From positions 534,834-598,833 of the forward strand of contig NW_019091494.1 in NCBI RefSeq assembly GCF_001949145.1: DNA of 64,000 nucleotides. The letters run 5' to 3'. The stretch's first letter is position 1. Every line of letters starts with the position of its first letter. The notes under the pieces were generated by a model that was not told where the DNA came from, made no database searches, and saw nothing but the letters and a program-made list of their open reading frames with translations. The stretch comes from Acanthaster planci. Its lineage: Eukaryota > Echinodermata > Asteroidea > Valvatida > Acanthasteridae. Below are positions 49,031 to 62,068 of this stretch, one piece after another. The position numbers and the translations under genes were made by a program.

Positions 49031-49639
49031 CTCAGCCTTGCAAAGGATTTTTCCTGCAGTGTCGAGAGTAGGCCTACCCCTCATTAACATTAACTACAAG
49101 TACAATGTAATATATTTCCTGTGTTATGGTGGGCCTGGAGGTACATGTACATTACGAGTGGTCGTCGTGATATCACGTTCGCCAATACACAGGACACACG
49201 TGGCATCCCTTTCCGACAGCTGCACCAAAATATTTCAACTTATTCTTCCTTGTCTGCCAAACGGACTGCGATATGTTACCAGAGCACATGCACAGTGTCG
49301 ATTTTATTTAATTATTAAATCTTGTTACAAATTACGATCAACAATTCCCAATGATTAGCATAGAGCATAGAGCAAGATTATAAGCCTGATCTCTCTAAGA
49401 TGTGCGTTCAAAGTATAGACCGTTTTCACCCACGTGATTAAATGTAAACAACACCACCACGCGGGACCGCCTTTGCCTCAGTGATCGCGTATATTTTTCG
49501 GGGCAGCTTCAACCTCGTGCAAGCGCACGTGCGAACGCTGCATGCTTGACTTGTTTATTTCGAATAGGTAGATTATTCACTCATTATCATTACAACACAT
49601 CAGAGGTCCAGCACGATCGTGACATCACGAGGTGCCACA

Positions 49640-50022
49640 CACTAGTATCTCCACCTCAAAGATGGAACACATAGAAATCCCCCGTATGTGGTCCCGTGGG
49701 TTTGCCAGTTACTACTTTATTGCTCGGGAAATCATGATATCCTGTTCCACCGAAGTTTCCGGGGGAAATAATTTTGATGGACCTTTCACTAAAGGAGATA
49801 TTTGTCTCCAGTAATAATCAGCAGGCCGCTTGTAAGTAAGTTTGAAATGCGGTGTTTTTACTTTGTGTAGCGCACCAAGCTAGTCAATCGCTCCTGTGAC
49901 CTCTAACCTCGGCCGGGATCAGGCAATGTTGTTATTTATCATGCACAGCGCGCGGGCCTAGCCTATGTTGTTAATCAAGTGCAACTCAGATTTGGGTTCA
50001 GATCACCGTGAACTAAATCATC
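49640..50022 (+). promoter_or_regulatory. Duplicated 5' flank of gene H
   Basis: Immediately upstream of the start codon of H. Blocks shared with 57000-57656 upstream of gene I include GGTTTGCCAGTTACT, CCTTTCACTAAAGGA, CCAGTAATAATCA, and TCAATCGCTCCTGTGACCTC. The shared flank probably includes the proximal promoter and 5' UTR; the transcription start itself cannot be read. Confidence 0.5.
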
Positions 50023-53000
50023 ATGGCGCGGGCTGTCCTGGCCGTACTGGTGGTCGTGGTTGCTGTGGTAGCGTACGTAGTGCTGGAACCGGTCCCGGAC
50101 GATGTCGGGGACAGCCCGTGGACGGTGAAATTGTTTTCACTCCAACAAAGTTTGGTAGGTCGACGGTATATCACGATACATGGTTGGTAACTCATTCTGC
50201 ATTGGTTTGTGCAGTCACTGTGCACTTCATGTTCAGGAAGCAGGCTTCAGGCATCATGCAAATTAAATTTTGTGAAGATTGTGAAGGTGTGGAAGGTATG
50301 GTGGCACTGAAGGGACATAAAATTCACGACCAGTCGTCAATTTCTGTGCGACTTCGTGGATTTATTCACGACTTGTCCCGAATATTTGAGACGTCATGAA
50401 ATTATTCACACCTATTCGCGAATATTTTCGCGACGTCGTGAATTTATGCACAACTAGTCGTTAATGTTTTTGCGACGTCGTGAATATTCGCACGACGTCG
50501 TTGATATTTTTCATGACCTGTAGTGAATATTTTTTACGACGCCTGAAGATTTTTCACGACCAGTCGTAAATAGTTTTGCGATGTCGTGAATATTTTTCAC
50601 GACATGTCATGAATAAATTTACTAGTCGCAAACTTTGTCGCGAATATTTTTCCAGTAACTTGAAGGGTTTGATATTTGCCCGACCAGCACACAAAGGCTT
50701 GTTAAGGCCGTCCGTGACAGGCTACTACAGGCTACGGCTAGGTCTGTTGTCTCTGCGTCTCCCCGTTTTTCCAATGGGGGAGAAGACTTACACCTAGCTC
50801 TAGGAAACAGTTGGAACAAACTATGGGGAAAGCAAAGCTTGTTTTTCTGAGCCAAGGCCACGTCGTTTCTTAATGTCCTTTTTTCTTCCTCAGTGCACAG
50901 TTTCACTGTCCATTTGGCATCGCAAGTGGACAACCATGCAATAATATAAATGCATGCTCACTGCACCGCCATTTGCATGAAGAATGCGCAAGGCCAGGCA
51001 GGCATCATGTATTTGCGGTTTAATTATTAGCACACTTACAGTGTTGTAGTCGAGACCACCACAAGACCAGACACAAGACCAGTCACAAGTAACAGGCTGA
51101 ACAGTGACAAAGGAATGCTTTTGTTGCAGTTTATTTTATTAGCTCATGACTTGAATTTAGACTGGGGGTTTTGTGCTGGTTCTTGTGAAGGTCTTAATTG
51201 GCCTCGACTACATGACTGCGCACTTGCCCTCCAAGCTAATGAAAAAAAAATTCGGAACTTAAGTGGTTTAAAAATGTACGATCGCACAAATATTCACAAC
51301 TAGACGGGAAACTATTCACGACTAGTCGTGAAAAATATACACGACGTCGCACAAATATTCAAGACAAGTCGTGAGTGAATTCCTGACGTTGCACAAACAT
51401 TTGCGACAAGTCGTGAACTTTAATTGACCTTCAGGGCCACCATAAGAATGTGATCAGGTTCAATGGTCATATGGTTGCAGGCCATTAAATATGACTGGCT
51501 CTGCAAAAATGGCCCTTGGGCCTATGTGTGACGATTTGATTTGGAGTGATGCCCACGGATAGAGAGGCATTTTAATGAGGATTAAATTTGTGTATTTTTG
51601 ATGTCAGTTGCACATTCTATTCCCGAGATACAGTAAAATTTAGAATTGATCTCTGGCGCTGGCAGGTGTATGGTATGGTCTTTAACATTCGGAGGCATAG
51701 TATTATTTCAGGGCCTTTTTTGCCGAGTGGGTGACAAATACTGCCGTCCCAAAAATAATTACATGCGCGGGCCAAATCAAGATTTGTACCCAGGCTTAAA
51801 GGAAAGGATGGAAGCTACTAGCAGGTCTGCGAGCTAAATTTCTGAAATTATAGACAAAACAGCAAGGGCCCTCCAAGTTGGTCCAGTTTGAAATGGAGTG
51901 TACGCATCACTTTAAGAACTGGCAGGAGATTTTGTGATTGTTTTTATGGTGATCATCTCTTGACAGAGGTATCTTCAAAGGAAATAACCAAATAATGAGG
52001 AAAGGAGCTTTAAATTTGACGTGTGTCTTGAACACTGGAGAAAATTGTAATTGTCGTCATTTTTGAAGTGGGTGTATTAATCACTGTAATTATTTTCTGG
52101 TCTATAACCCTTTGCTTGATGATGAAATATGGCTGCACAGAGAATACTATTTTCCATTAGTTCATCCATTCCATTTTCTATAGGTACTAAGTTGAATGAA
52201 TCTATGTACATAATTATGTATTTACATGTGTTGTGCACGCTTATGCGTCCTGGTGTGAAAAAAAGAAAAGAAAATGTTAAGATGTTTAAATGGCTTTTAA
52301 ATGAACTGGTTTAATTCAAATATTTGAGCAATTAGTTTTCCTGAATTCAGTTTTTGAGTGCTTTTTATACTGCCCACATCGTGATGGCGCTGTAACCAGT
52401 CAATTATTAAACGCGCCTTCAGTGTCTAGCTCGACTGGCGTCCATTCCACAAGTAACGCAAATTTATGTTACTGGTGTTTCAGTCTAACAGAATTAGGAC
52501 CAAGCAAGAGTTGTGCAATAAATTAATCTGCAACAGGTATCAAACATGAAGAACTAAGGGAAGATGGGACATGATGGGACACGGGGCAAGATGGGACAGC
52601 TTGATAACTTTATCAGCAAGCAACAGAGGGCGCTGTGAATAAACCGACAAAAGACAGGCATATTTGCATCACAAACACGTGACGTTGGTCTTGAGTCTTC
52701 TCGGAAAAATCGAAAAATTGGTATTGGGGGACTTAAAATTTTACGGAGGGGAGATGTTTAGCAATACCTAGCAAATTGCAGTAGGGTGCAGAATGATAAT
52801 TTAATGCGTAGTTGACCAGGTTATTAGTCTGTTGTGTTACAGAAGAGCTAGAAGTATGCAACTCTGTACATGTATTTTACAGTGGCTTTATCAGTTAACT
52901 GCATACCCGAAAAATAGGCTGGAAGGGGAAGACTTGAGGGTAAAAGATGCACAGGGCTTGAGTTATTGCCTGCACAACCAGAACGCAGACATTGGGATGA

Positions 53001-54770
53001 GAATTGTTGTGCTGTCCAAAAGTTCAGATACCGGAGTTTTAGAGTTGAGTTAAATAATCTTTAAATAATTAGCCATGGGTTTGATGATGTCTCCAACCAG
53101 CGCATGACGTGCGCTGGAAAACAAAATCATTTTCGACAGGCCACTTGAGGATGTCATATCGATTACAATTTTTGTCGCAATCACATTTGAAGATAGCCCG
53201 TTAATTCTATATGTACAGTCCTCAGTCGCGAATCAAGGGGGGTGGGGCGACCGTGCTTGGACACCTGAAATGAAATTATTTAGAAGAAAATTAGAAAAAC
53301 ATAGATTATTAATATAAAAGATGACATGCATCAAGAGTTATTATTTCTGAGAGCATGAATAACTATTTAATGCATTATCTATGTGTACTTTGTGACATTT
53401 AACAAAATTTGATGGGCCTTAACCCCCCCTTGAAAAAAAATTATGCGTCCGCCCCTGACCACGGGGTTCTGTGCTATACATGTGATTTAAAGGATTAAAG
53501 GAAAAAGGACATTCAACACTGCCCTAATTCCTCACTGAAATCCCCATTGTGTTTTCTTGAGCTTCTATAGATGTTAAATTTGTTATTCACTGTTTTAGAG
53601 ACCCTACATTAAATGGTGGACACCGACTGGCCTCGACCAGTGGCTGGATGAAATGACCAGGGCCAACTACCGGGAAGGCAGGCCTAAGGTGCCGTACTGG
53701 GAAGCAGTGTTTGACCGGGTACCAGTCCGGATATTTGCCGTTGAGCCAGCGGAAGGAAAGACCAGTAAACGGCCGGCTATTGTCTACTATCACGGAGGGG
53801 GGTTTATACACAGAAACGTAGGTGCGTAGCCACAGCAGCCCCTACAGTCTACAGTTAGAAAGCTTAAGAATAGAGCGGGAGTTTTACCTAGTTGTTTGTA
53901 TATAAATTCGAGGAAAATTAAAAAAACAACGTATATTGTGGATCGTTGGGGAAATGAAAGGAAGCCCTGAACTTGTGATATTTTCACAGACTTCCAGAAA
54001 ACTTTTGGGCTCGTTGCAGATTTACGGGAATCAAGTTTTATTGCGTGGCTTGCAAGAAAAATCGACGAAAATAGCTTGGAAGATCTCATAACACCTTCTA
54101 AAGATATTAATAAAGTGCATCTTTTAAAGTTATACTTCTGTAATAACCCCAATCCTTTGTTCATGTACAGCAAAATGCAAAAATTGGAGAAAAAACATAT
54201 TACTGGAAACCACTAGACCCTCCCTGTGTTTTTAAGAGGTCATTTTGTAAAATTAACCAAAGTTCGATTTCAGTCATGATCTTGCCAGAAATTCGACGGA
54301 TATTAAAAACTGAAACACCAATTCCCCTTTGCCCTCAGATACCTACCATCCCATAACAGCCATGCTGGCGAAGGGGCTCGATGCTGTTGTAATTTCTGTC
54401 GAGTAAGTAAACGTCTGTTTGCGTTCACCGCCTAATCAGTTCTTTACAAGGAGAATAGAAGTTATGTTTTCATGTACATTTTAAACACAAGTCGACAAAG
54501 ACCTTTGAAAGCCATTTCAGGATGAGGGCCACTAGAAAGCAAAACAATAGGGCCAAAAGAAGACAAAGCCAGAAGCCTTTGTTTTGTTTCTGAATACGGA
54601 ATTTGACTTTCAACCCTGTGTAACTGAAGACATGAAAATAAAACATATACATACACATGTTGAAATCTCAAGTATTCTATTAATTATTTCTGTTTGGAGA
54701 TTTCCAAATGAGCATGGGACGTTGATGTAAAAAGTGGCTGCGATGCATCACTCTTCAAGCTTGTCTGTGC
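50023..54770 (+). CDS. Gene H: AADAC-like esterase, last exon lost in assembly gap
   Basis: Predicted membrane serine esterase, closest paralogue of gene I. Visible exons: 50023-50154, 53599-53821 and 54339-54402, phases 0/1/2. Start MARAVLAVLVVVVAVVAYVV is a strong signal anchor, then LEPVPDDVGDSPWTVK. Exon 2 carries the oxyanion motif YYHGGGFIHRN at His109. Exon 3 (64 nt) ends AVVISVE. Intron 3 runs to GCATCACTCTTCAAGCTTG just before the N run; in gene I the same words lie 35 bp upstream of exon 4, so the catalytic exon (nucleophile, Asp, His) should start about 25 bp inside the gap. The gap is written as 519 N whereas the exon needs about 800 nt, and the sequence after the gap does not resemble an esterase exon. 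So the gap length is wrong or the exon is truncated. Intron 1 contains a 1.14-kb inserted element. Confidence 0.82.
50299..51442. mobile_element. Palindrome-rich fold-back element in intron 1 of gene H
   Basis: A 1,144-bp element beginning TGGTGGCACTGAAGG and ending CCTTCAGGGCCACCA, flanked on both sides by TA (50297-50298 and 51443-51444). The arms contain many imperfect repeats of the palindromic word CACGACNNGTCGTGAATATTT: about 50330-50660 on the left and about 51270-51420 on the right, inverted to each other. The central part (about 50660-51260) is unrelated and has no transposase. The TA duplication and inverted ends suggest a non-autonomous DNA transposon. The corresponding intron of gene I is about 1.2 kb shorter and lacks it, so it inserted after the H/I duplication or was lost from I. 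Confidence 0.75.
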
Positions 54771-55289
54771 NNNNNNNNNNNNNNNNNNNNNNNNNNNNNN
54801 NNNNNNNNNNNNNNNNNNNNNNNNNNNNNNNNNNNNNNNNNNNNNNNNNNNNNNNNNNNNNNNNNNNNNNNNNNNNNNNNNNNNNNNNNNNNNNNNNNNN
54901 NNNNNNNNNNNNNNNNNNNNNNNNNNNNNNNNNNNNNNNNNNNNNNNNNNNNNNNNNNNNNNNNNNNNNNNNNNNNNNNNNNNNNNNNNNNNNNNNNNNN
55001 NNNNNNNNNNNNNNNNNNNNNNNNNNNNNNNNNNNNNNNNNNNNNNNNNNNNNNNNNNNNNNNNNNNNNNNNNNNNNNNNNNNNNNNNNNNNNNNNNNNN
55101 NNNNNNNNNNNNNNNNNNNNNNNNNNNNNNNNNNNNNNNNNNNNNNNNNNNNNNNNNNNNNNNNNNNNNNNNNNNNNNNNNNNNNNNNNNNNNNNNNNNN
55201 NNNNNNNNNNNNNNNNNNNNNNNNNNNNNNNNNNNNNNNNNNNNNNNNNNNNNNNNNNNNNNNNNNNNNNNNNNNNNNNNNNNNNNNNN
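54771..55289. other. Assembly gap (519 N)
   Basis: Undetermined bases. The position corresponds to exon 4 of gene H. Open frames drawn through the gap are artefacts. Confidence 1.
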
Positions 55290-56999
55290 CCAAAATCAAA
55301 TTTTTAATTAATAGCATTAAAAAAATAAATATCTCAATATGGAATATGATATAAGAAATATTTTAAGTAAGGCAGAATCAACAACAAAGAATCTCTAATT
55401 TGAGTTAATATGAATGTCAAAATAATTATTCTTGGAAATTAATAAGCGCGAGGAAGGTTATAAAACCATCGACGGTCGCCGGACTGACGTCTTGACTCTT
55501 TGGGCTTCCTCTGCCCGGCTCTAACGTCAAAATTGACACTTTTTCTTCCTGATATGAATCTAACGGCGTAGTAAATGTCAGACGAAAATATCATTTTCGT
55601 AATTTACTATAGCAGTCTTGCGTAAAGGTATTAAATCATTTAAGTGATCAAAATAGCAAATCATTACTTTTTGTCGTCGTGCACTCGATGCATGAGCACG
55701 GCTGACCTGTATAAAAAGGAATGCATGTGGGCCAGCGGTCATGATTGGACTAATTCAAAAACCAGATTTCTAGTGGAATGATCGCATGGCCACTGAAGCA
55801 GCATCAGGCAAACATGTGGTCACGGGCTGGATAAGACTTTCCCGATCGCAATGGCAGCACACGTTGCGCTCATCTATCCCAGCGTGAAAGGACGAGTTCT
55901 TAAAAGGAATTTACACTACAGTCCACTGTAAATTATTCTCATGAGAAACGACGAAAAGAGGAAATTCTCTGATTCGCCCGTTTGAAGCAAAGAATCTCAA
56001 CCTTTTTAATGTTTCTTCGAGTTAAACATGTTCACCCTCCGCTGTTATCCTTATTGTACATGAGAAGAAAATGTCTTCAGTAATGCTTTTAGGCGTGAGA
56101 TGAATTTGCCTGTCGAGTGTTGGCTAGCTATGTACACCTGTATTTACATAAAAGCTTTACTTCCAGCCCAAGCCCTTAATGGAGTTTACAACTTTGGGCT
56201 GGCTGCACAACTGTTTTTTAATGAACAGGGCATGTTTAAGTCACACACAGTGGATCGTAGGGCGAAGTGTCTTCATCTTGATTCCCCACAAGTCAAGATA
56301 GATTACTGCTCAAAAAAGGCTACTGCATATCTGATTACATAGATCATTAAGTAACAAAATTATCCACCAGACGGCCGTTTCTATCACAACAACTCACTGG
56401 CGTTCCAGTGTTAGGACCGTGAATAAGCAAAACTAAGTCTAAGAAGGTAACATATTGCCTCTGGAGAGTGTGCCGGACTCAGTGGAGAGCTGGGTTATAA
56501 AAGACGTGCATTCAAAGCAGGCCTACGAGGTGCCATACACCAGTACCCCAGAAAAGATTCAGGGTGCTGGAACATATAGAAACCAATAGAGGGATCCCAA
56601 TGCGACGCTTTTAGCGTCGATCTGCACACTTCCGCGTTTGAAAACGAGGCTGTATGTGTCAGTTTCAATTCTAAATACGTTCAGACGAATGAGAGTAAGG
56701 AGTCAAGACGCAAAATACATAAATTATGTTGAATCAGACTTTTCAGGCTGCAATTTTTTGTGGAAGAGTCTTTCAGGATGACTCCACACGTCAAATCAAA
56801 CGAAAAAATAACGGCAATTTACCGCAAATTAACGTACCTGCGATGATCGTGTATCTGCATGTGCGGTGGGCGTGGTTCGAACTGAAGTGGCATGACGCTT
56901 AAGAAACGGATACTGCATATACTGTGTCGACTCCGCGGGCGGGCGCGCGCGCGCGACCGAGTTCAACACAGAGGCCCTTGGTTTCGATGCTGATATGCA
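55290..56999. other. H-I intergenic
   Basis: No gene supported. A block at about 56861-56955 (GTGCGGTGGGCGTGGTT, then GAAACGGATAC, then a CGCGCGCG run) resembles 63857-63925 and is probably part of a dispersed repeat. Confidence 0.4.
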
Positions 57000-57656
57000 C
57001 AGACAACGCTAATATGAAATCCACCTATGGTCCCTCGGGTTTGCCGGTTACTGCTTTATTTGTTGAACATCAATCTCTCATGCGTAACCGTGGAGGACGG
57101 ACCACAAACTTTCATATTGTAACCTGCTGACCTTTGCGTATGGGAGTAAATGTGTCCAGGGACTCATAGATTTGTTCACGCGTAGGCCAGTACCCGGCCC
57201 TACACGTTTGATAAACCCGGAACTTGAATGTATAAGCATGGTATAACGCATCGCGTGAAAACAACTCAGGCTGATTCAAATTTATTGAAAATTGACAGGG
57301 ACCTTCCCCCTTTTAAACTAAACCTCTGTTTTTTCCAGGGAATATGATTAACCTTTCACTAAAGGAAATACTGTGATATTTGTTTCCAGTAATAATCATC
57401 AGACTGCTTAATAATAATAATAACACTCAGTGAGTTGAATTGCGGTGTTATCTTTTTGTAATGCAACAAGCTATTCAATCGCTCCTGTGACCTCTAACCT
57501 TAGCCGCGATTAAGCAATGTTCAGTGACGTCTTGATCATGCAGCTGATACGAGCTATATATGCAATCACACGTATTGGATATCTCGCCTATAGGCCCTAC
57601 ATGTGCAGCAGGCATACGTTTTTCTTCTAGTGCAACTCAGGTTGAACAAAATCGTC
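57000..57656 (+). promoter_or_regulatory. Duplicated 5' flank of gene I
   Basis: Counterpart of 49640-50022 upstream of gene H, with the same block order, including TCAATCGCTCCTGTGACCTC about 180 bp upstream of the start codon. Probable proximal promoter and 5' UTR. Confidence 0.5.
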
Positions 57657-60600
57657 ATGACGCGGATTGTCCTGGCCGCGCTAGTGGTCGTGGTTGCTGT
57701 GGTAGCGTACATAGTGCTGGAACCGGTCCCGGACGATGTTGGGGACAGCCCGTGGACGGTGAAATTGTTTTCACTCCGACGAAGTTTGGTAGGTCGACGG
57801 CATATCACGCTGGCTGACCAGTATCTGCACATGGATTGTGTAGTCATTGTGCACAATGACTTCATGTTTAGGAAGCAGGCTACAAGCGTTTTCATGCAGT
57901 TTAAATTTTTGAAAAATGGCCATTAAATAGTGCCGGCCCCCAAACTGCCTGCGCGGGCCAAATCAATATTTGCTCTCCGTCCGGCTTGTGGAAAAGGATG
58001 GAAGCTACTTGTATACTGTACTAGCACGTCTACCAGCTGAGTTTCTGAAAATATTAAACAAAACAACAAGGGCCTCCAAATTGGTCCATTTTGAAATGGA
58101 ATGTACGCATCAATTTAACAACCGACAATGGGTTTTGTGACTGTTTTATGGTAATCATCTCTTGACAGAGATATATATCTTTAAAGGAAATAAATAATGA
58201 GGAAATGAGCTTTAATTTGATGTGTGTCTTGAACACCTGAGAAACTTGTAATTGTCATTCATTTAACACTGTAATAGCAGCTTAATTACTGGTCTGAAAG
58301 CCTTTGCTTAATGATGAAATATGGCTGTACAGCGAGTACCATCTTATTGGATCCGTTAGTTCATTTATTCCATTTTCTAGGCAGGCCCTACATGTACTAT
58401 ATTGAACGGATAGGCCTAGTAGGCCTACTCAATTATGTATTTACACGTGTTGTACACGCCTATGTGTCCTGGCTTGAAAAAAGAACAGAAACTTTTCAGG
58501 GTTTTAAATGCACTTGTTTGATTCAAAAATTCCAGCAAATACCTGGATTATGTTTTTGAGTGCTGTTTATGCTGCTCAAATCATAAGGGCGCTGTGACCA
58601 GTCGATTGTTAACGCGTCTTCAATGTCTTGACTTCTAGCGTCCATTCATAAGTAACGCAAATTTATGTTACAGTGTTTCAGTCAAACAGGATTAAGACCG
58701 AGCAAAAATTGCGCAATAAAGTAATCTACAACAGGTATTAATTAAATATATAAAGAACTATACTAATGCCATAAAGTGAACCGACTGCAGAGTCCCATAT
58801 TAATGAAGTGCTTGAAAAAGAAGAAGAAAAAAGGGAAGCCGGGATTTCTTGGTGAATGTAGCAAGTTTTCAAAGTTTATACCTCATGAAAAGTTTGTACA
58901 TTAAAGCCCGAAATATGATGCTTGGATCACACAGGGGGTGTAAATCCTGCGGGAGGATGAAGGGTATCTCCCCAATTTGTGTGTGTGTGGGGGGGGGGGG
59001 ATAGATAGATCATTTTTCACAGTTTTTGTGGTGAAAAAAAGGGTTGATTTCTAGATATTTTTTAACTTCCCAGCAAGAAATATATTTTCAGCCTTAAAAG
59101 TATGTAATTTGTTGTATGGTTTAGAGTTTAGGCTTACATATTACTCTGTCATGGGAAAACTCTCAAAGTATCTTGGCGTCCAGCAATGCCCTAACCCTGG
59201 AATTTTTTTATCAGTCATTCCTACCCCCTCTCCTAGTCCCCGGCACAAATTTACACTATTGGGTCAGGCATGCGAATGGCTGACTCTGACACTGTGAATC
59301 AATTCATTAAAGCCAAAGACTTCAGTTGTAGTTTAAAACCTGTTTACTTCGGCCTAAAAATAGGCTTCATGGAAGGGGAAGGAACCGAGGGTAAAAGATG
59401 CACAGGGTTGCCTGAAAAACCACAACGCAGACATTGAGATGAGAATTGTTGTGTTGTCAAAAAGTTCAGATACCTTGGAGTTGCACCTCAGTCAACAACG
59501 ATACACTTTGTGGTAAAATAATTATGGGCTTGATGATGTCTCCAGCCAGCGCATGACGTGCCTGGAAAACACAATAATTGTCGACAAGCCACTTGATGTC
59601 ATATCGATTACAATTTTTGGCCCGAGCACATTTGAAAAGGGCCCGTAATTCTATATGTCCAGCCCTCGCGTGCGGATCAAGGGGTGGGGGTCGATCCCCC
59701 TGCTTGGACACCAGAAATGAAATAATTTAAAAGAACGATAGAAAAACATACTATAAAAAGATGACATCCATGAAAAGTTATTACTTCTGAGTGCATATTT
59801 AACAATTTAATTTATTATCTATGTGTACTTCGTGACATTAAAAAAAATACAATGGCCTTAATCACCCTGGAAAAAAATTCTGTGTCCACCCCTGACCCTG
59901 GGGTTCTGTGCTACACTTGTGATTTCAGGGACAACAGCATTAAAGGACATTCAACACTGCCCTAATTCCTCAGTGATATTGCAGTTGTGTTTTCTTGAGC
60001 TTCTATAGATGTTAAATTTGTTATTAACTGTTTTAGAAACCCTACATTAAATGGTGGACCCCGAGTGGCCTCGACCAGTGGCTGGATGAAACAACCAGGG
60101 CCAGCCTCCAGGAAGGCGGGCCTAAGGTGCCGTACTGGGAAGCGGTGTTTGACCGGGTACCGGTCCGGATATTTGCCGATGAGTCAGCGGAAGGAAAGAC
60201 CGGTAAACGGCCGGCTATTGTCTACTATCACGGAGGAGGGTTTATACGAGGAAACTTAGGTGCGTAGCCTCAGCAGCGCCTACAGTCTACAGTTAGAAAG
60301 CTTAAGAATAGATCGGGAGATTGGGAGTTTTACCTAGTTGTTTGTGCACAAATTCGAGGAAACTTAAAACACACAACGTATGATGTGGATCGTTGGGGAA
60401 ATGAAGGGAAGCTGTGAACTTGTGATATTTTCACAGACTTCCAGAAAACTTTGGGACTCGTTGCATATTTACGGGAATCAAGTTTTATTGCGTGGCTTGC
60501 AAGAAAAATCGACGAAAATAGCTTGAAGATCTCATAACACCTTCTAAAGATATAATAAAGTGCATTTTTAAAGTTATACTTCTGTGTTAACCCCAATCAT

Positions 60601-62068
60601 TTGTTCATGTACAGCAAAGTACAAAAATTGGAGAAAAAACATATTACTGGAAAACACTAGACGCTCCCTGTGTATAAAGAGATCATTTTGTAAAGTTAAC
60701 CAAACTTCGATTTCAGTCATGATCTTGCCAGAAATTCGACGGATATTAAAAACTGAAACATCAATTCCCCCTTTGCCCTCAGATACCCACCATCCCATAA
60801 CAGCCATGCTGGCGAAGGGGCTCGATGCTGTTGTAATTTCTGTCGAGTAAGTAAACTTCTGTTTGCGTTCACCGCCTAATCAGTGCTATTAATTAATTGT
60901 CAGGACGAAAATGGGATAAGTGGTTCCTTACAAGGACAACCGAAGTTATGTTTTCATGTACATTTTAAACACAAGTCGCCAAAAGCCTTTGAAAGCCATT
61001 TCAGGATGAGGGCCACTAGAAAGCAAATCAATAGGGCTAAAAGAAGACAAAGCCAGAAGCCTTTGTTTTGTTTCTGAATATGGAATTTGACTTTCAACTC
61101 TGTGTAATTGAGGACATAAAGATAAAACATATAAACATACACATGTTGAAATTTCAAGTATTCTATTAATTATTTCAGTTCGGAGATTTTCAAATGAGCA
61201 TGGGACGTTGATGCAAAAAGTGGCTGAGATGCATCACTCTTCAAGCTTGTCTGTTTCATATTTCAGCTATCTGTTGTCGCCAAAGTATCGCTTTCCTGCA
61301 GCGATCGACGACTGCACAGCTGCTACGGTCTGGTTCCTGAAGCATCTCGACGGCTACAACGTTGACCCTTCCAGAGTAGCCCTCATGGGTGATAGCGCCG
61401 GGGGGAACCTGGCTGCAGCAGTATCGCAACGGTTTACCTTCGACCGTCAGTACCGGGATCTTCCCAAGATCAGGTTGCAAGTCTTGCTCTACCCCTGCTT
61501 ACAGGCATTCGACTTCCACACGCCGTCTTACCAGCAATATGGTGACTACACAACATTACTGCTGGACAGGGCTACGATGACATTCATGTGGGACTCGTAT
61601 CTCCACGGTAAAAAGGGAAGTTCTTGGAAGGCCATGCTGATCAACAACCACACCTCAGCAGCTGCCAAGAGGTCCCCTCTTGTCCAAAAATGTCTCTCGC
61701 ACGATCTCATCCCAGCTGGGTTCAAGCAGACGGGCTACAAAGCGCATTCAACCGACTTCGGGGACGAAGGAATCTACGACGAGATCAAAGGAGTTCTTTT
61801 GAATCCAGACTACGCTCCTCTCATGCGAGAAAATCTCAAAGGTCTCCCAGAGGCGTACATCTTAACAGCCAAGTACGACATTTTGAGGGATGACGGCATC
61901 ATGTACGCCAAGCGACTGGAGAAGGCAGGAGTTCATGTCACTTGGAAGCACTATGAGAAAGGTTTTCACGGCATGTTCACCAGCTCAGAAAGCCTACCCG
62001 TACCGTCCACACCGCCAGGCCGTCAGAGTGTTTCAGATTTTCTCCAGTTTGCTCGGAAGAAACTTTAA
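57657..62068 (+). CDS. Gene I: AADAC-like esterase
   Basis: Predicted ER type-II membrane serine esterase, 406 residues. Exons: 57657-57788, 60037-60259, 60783-60846 and 61267-62068; phases 0/1/2. Start MTRIVLAALVVVVAVVAYIV (anchor), then LEPVPDDVGDSPWTVK. Oxyanion motif YYHGGGFIRGN begins at His109; Ser183 is in LMGDSAGGN, Asp344 in KYDILRDDG and His374 in GFHGMFT. Exon 4 starts YLLSPKYRFPAA where the others have YRLAP, and it is nine nt longer than in D-G, mostly near the C terminus (SLPVPSTPPG). Exons 1-3 and introns are close copies of gene H: LFSLRRSL against LFSLQQSL in exon 1, TTRASLQEG against MTRANYREG in exon 2. The triad is intact, so it is presumably active. Confidence 0.93.
58989..59012. 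repeat. Simple repeat in intron 1 of gene I
   Basis: GTGTGTGTG followed by about ten G and then GATAGATAGAT. Low-complexity sequence. Confidence 0.7.

Noticed and set aside
50310-51430. Regularly recurring CGTGAATATTT words, possible CRISPR array
   Set aside because: Spacing is irregular, the words are degenerate and inverted between two arms, and the context is a eukaryotic intron; the inverted-repeat element explains them.
54734-55354. Open frames of about 190-206 codons through the N run on both strands
   Set aside because: They consist almost entirely of undetermined codons and are artefacts of the gap.
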